DNA of 64,000 nt from Cruorifilaria tuberocauda (lineage: Eukaryota > Nematoda > Chromadorea > Rhabditida > Onchocercidae): positions 1 through 64,000 of the forward strand of contig JABVXU010000287.1 of NCBI GenBank assembly GCA_013365365.1. The letters are read 5' to 3'. The notes beneath the pieces are model-generated. The model saw only the letters and a list, made by a program, of their open reading frames with translations. It was not told the DNA's origin and did not search any database. Made by a program: the position numbers and the translations under genes. This document shows, piece by piece, positions 61,750 to 64,000 of the stretch. Positions within the stretch are counted from its first letter, which is position 1, and the number at the start of each line of letters is the position of its first letter.

Positions 61750-64000
61750 CATGCATTTTTTATTTAAAAATACATTTTTTCTGAAAATTTTGGAAAAAAA
61801 TCTAATTTTTTCTGAAAAGTATATATTTGCTAAATTCAGAAATTTTCTCAAGAAATTGATGAATTTAAAGAAACAAACTATAGAAAAAACTAATCAAAAA
61901 CTCAAGAAATATTTACGTCATTGGGATAGTCACGTAAATGATTTCACGTCCACGTATATTGCAATCATTGCATTTATCACTTTCTTGAATAATTCTAATT
62001 TTGTCAGCTTATTAAAAATGAAAAAATTTCTTCAACTTGGAAATATAAAAGAAAACTCAGAAATTCAGAACTGAAAAATGAAAATTTAGCAATTCGGAAT
62101 TTCAATAAAGTTTTCGAACTATTTCAGAAATTAAACAACAGAAGAAAGATATATATCACTAACGAGGTTGAATGATAAATGGAAAACAATTTCGAAAGTT
62201 CCCGCATTCGTACCACATTGAGGCGATTAGATTTGATTATGACTTGAGATAGCAATTTAGTTTTAATTGAACTTTCATATCACTAATTGAAAGGAATAAA
62301 TTATAACTCAAGCTTACGTGATTAACAAGGTGTTGAACGTGCAACAACACAACGAAACCGTTCAAAATGAATGCATAACAGAAATGAATTGAAATTAAAA
62401 TTTAATTAGCCCAATCTGAACCTGAAAGCTCAATTCCAGTGAGACTAAATTCATTAGATAAAAAAATTTTAAATTACGTGCAATGAGAGTGCAATGAGCA
62501 AAAAACAGTGCAATAAACTAAGTAAACAGGAAACATGCAAAAGTAGATGCAATCTAAAAAATTATTTGACAATTAAATAAACAACAAAGTAAACAACAAG
62601 AAATGTAAAAGCGACAGGAAAGCATTCAATAAAGAAGATGCGTAGAAACGAGACGTACCATACCAAAAAGAAGTAATTGAAAAGTTAAAAGTTATCAGAA
62701 GCGATGCAATAAATAAAGATATTTTAAAATTTGGTCGATAAATTCGAAAAGAAGACATTCAGCTGATGAAGTGAAAAAAGCGTGCAATTAGTAGAAGGGA
62801 AAACGCATGCAGCAAGAGAAATGAAAAAACATGCAGTTAGTAATGCATGCAGTGAGTAGAACGGAAAAAAAGACACTCACTAGCTAAGGTGACACCATAA
62901 AAAGCTAAATATAATTACCAAAACCAAAAAAATATATATAAGCGTAAATTAAGTTATGTAAACTAGTATGTTACACATTAAGTAATTGAAATTAATCAAA
63001 AAAAATGTAATTTAGTGGATGAATTTAAATGCATGAAAAGTAAAGTTAACAAGAGTTGCAAGCAATTTGTAACACATAGTTAAATTATGGTTAAAAAGCA
63101 TTCAATTGGTAAAAGAGTATTCAATTAGCTTAAAATATACAAATAAAATGTCATGCAAAATAAAATAAACAGTGAAATATATTACAAATACAGAGATGAA
63201 AAAGCATGTAAAATAAAGTAAAATAGTAAAAGTGAAAGTAATATAAAGTTAGCACTGCGATATATATAAACAAATTGATGAAAAGGTATGAAAAGGTTCA
63301 TTGAAAGCAGAATTAAAACAAACATATGGAAATGAAGGTATTGAGAGCAGGAAGGAAAAGATCATGGAAATTGGAGAGTGTTGCGAACAGGTTATCACTT
63401 GTCACTTGTTAGTTTTACTTATCAATTACTTATCAGATCTTTCTCTGCCAGAAATGTTGGAAAAAATAGGGAGAAAGAAACAAAAACTCAGTCTAATTCG
63501 GCTGATCAAAATTTGAAATAGTTAAAAAGTTCATAAATTTCTGTAATGGAAAATATTTGATGATTAAAAATTTGTAAAATTTAAAGATAAAAGAATTTAG
63601 AAACTTAAATATTTGCTATTTGCAAAATGAGGAATTGAAAAACCAAAAAACCTAATTGGAATAGATTCAAATTTTTGAAATACAAATAAATTAAAGCGAT
63701 AAAACAATCGGTAATTCAATTTAAAACAGAAATACCATTTGGAAAATTTGAAAATCGGAGATTAAAGCAGACCATAGCAACTAATAAGCAAAAAAGGAAG
63801 AGAACGCATCGAAATGCGCAAATAGGAGGAGGAACAGGGAAGCAAAGGTAGTAAAATATTCTTAGTTCAATTACAGGGTTACGGTTAATCATATGATCAA
63901 AAAAGTTATAAAAAAATTTAATGCCTTGATGATTCATCGAAGTAATTTAAAATGAACTCCGAAAAGCGAAATTGCAGTAATCAAAAGTGTCAAAGCATGC
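61750..64000. other. intergenic, purine-rich repeat-like sequence
   Basis: No gene recognised. From about 62,475 to 63,300 the plus strand is strongly A/G-rich and built from decayed short units (reported separately). The open frames at 61,751-62,074 and 63,301-63,516 are Lys/Ile/Leu-rich and match no family I know. Confidence 0.55.
62475..63140. repeat. degenerate tandem repeat with GTGCAATGAG and GCATGCAGTTAGTAGAA units
   Basis: Recurrent variants: GTGCAATGAG three times at about 62,478-62,515; GTGCAATTAGTAGAAGG, GCATGCAGCAAGAG, CATGCAGTTAGTAATG and GCATGCAGTGAGTAGAA between 62,780 and 62,862; ATTCAATTGG and ATTCAATTAG at about 63,100-63,128. Most are preceded by runs of A. Confidence 0.55.

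Noticed and set aside
1..64000. CRISPR arrays, prokaryotic operons, intact transposons, rRNA, spliced-leader RNA gene
   Set aside because: No regularly spaced repeats with unique spacers, no ribosome-binding-site-led gene runs, no transposase or reverse-transcriptase motifs and no recognisable rRNA or SL sequence were found on reading both strands.

Overview
The window reads as AT-rich nuclear DNA from a nematode, most likely a parasitic clade III (filarial-type) species. This rests on the base composition, short T-rich 3' splice sites ending TTTCAG/TTATAG, many introns of 200-500 bp, and two protein genes with metazoan domain signatures. No bacterial-style gene organisation, CRISPR array, rRNA, intact tRNA or intact transposon was recognised. 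The species assignment is inference.

Layout. 1-20,988 holds no gene I can recognise: simple repeats, a few open frames that look like composition artefacts, and two patches visibly richer in G+C (about 10,676-11,180 and 18,820-19,080). 21,001-22,686 (+) is a compact five-exon gene for a 251-residue protein. It has a textbook GYF domain at its N-terminus, followed by a GIGYF-like GRVPxSSGP motif and an Ala/Pro-rich segment. 22,687-38,288 is again without recognisable genes, apart from a tRNA-like fragment, hairpins, a G+C-rich patch near 35.4 kb and a TATA-like element near 38.07 kb.

38,330-61,331 (+) is the main feature: a 17-exon gene for an SK/KCa2-type small-conductance Ca2+-activated K+ channel (nematode kcnl family), 918 residues in the model given. 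All 16 exon junctions keep phase and the CDS length is divisible by three. Five small exons spread over 12.5 kb encode a basic, Ser-rich cytoplasmic N-terminus. Twelve clustered exons encode S1-S6, the SVGYGD selectivity filter, the calmodulin-binding domain, a short coiled coil and a long C-terminal tail with two polyglutamine tracts. Beyond the gene, 61,332-64,000 holds its 3' end and a purine-rich, degenerate tandem-repeat region.

The two genes lie about 15.6 kb apart on the same strand and show no sign of being co-transcribed. The observations most worth checking are in the channel gene. They are: an exon-like duplicate-sized segment carrying GCGE in place of GYGD just upstream of the pore exon; a 19-nt micro-exon that encodes the pore-helix/filter junction; a GC-AG intron inside the calmodulin-binding domain; a phase-compatible cassette-like exon at 44,310-44,411; and perfect hairpins in and upstream of the gene.
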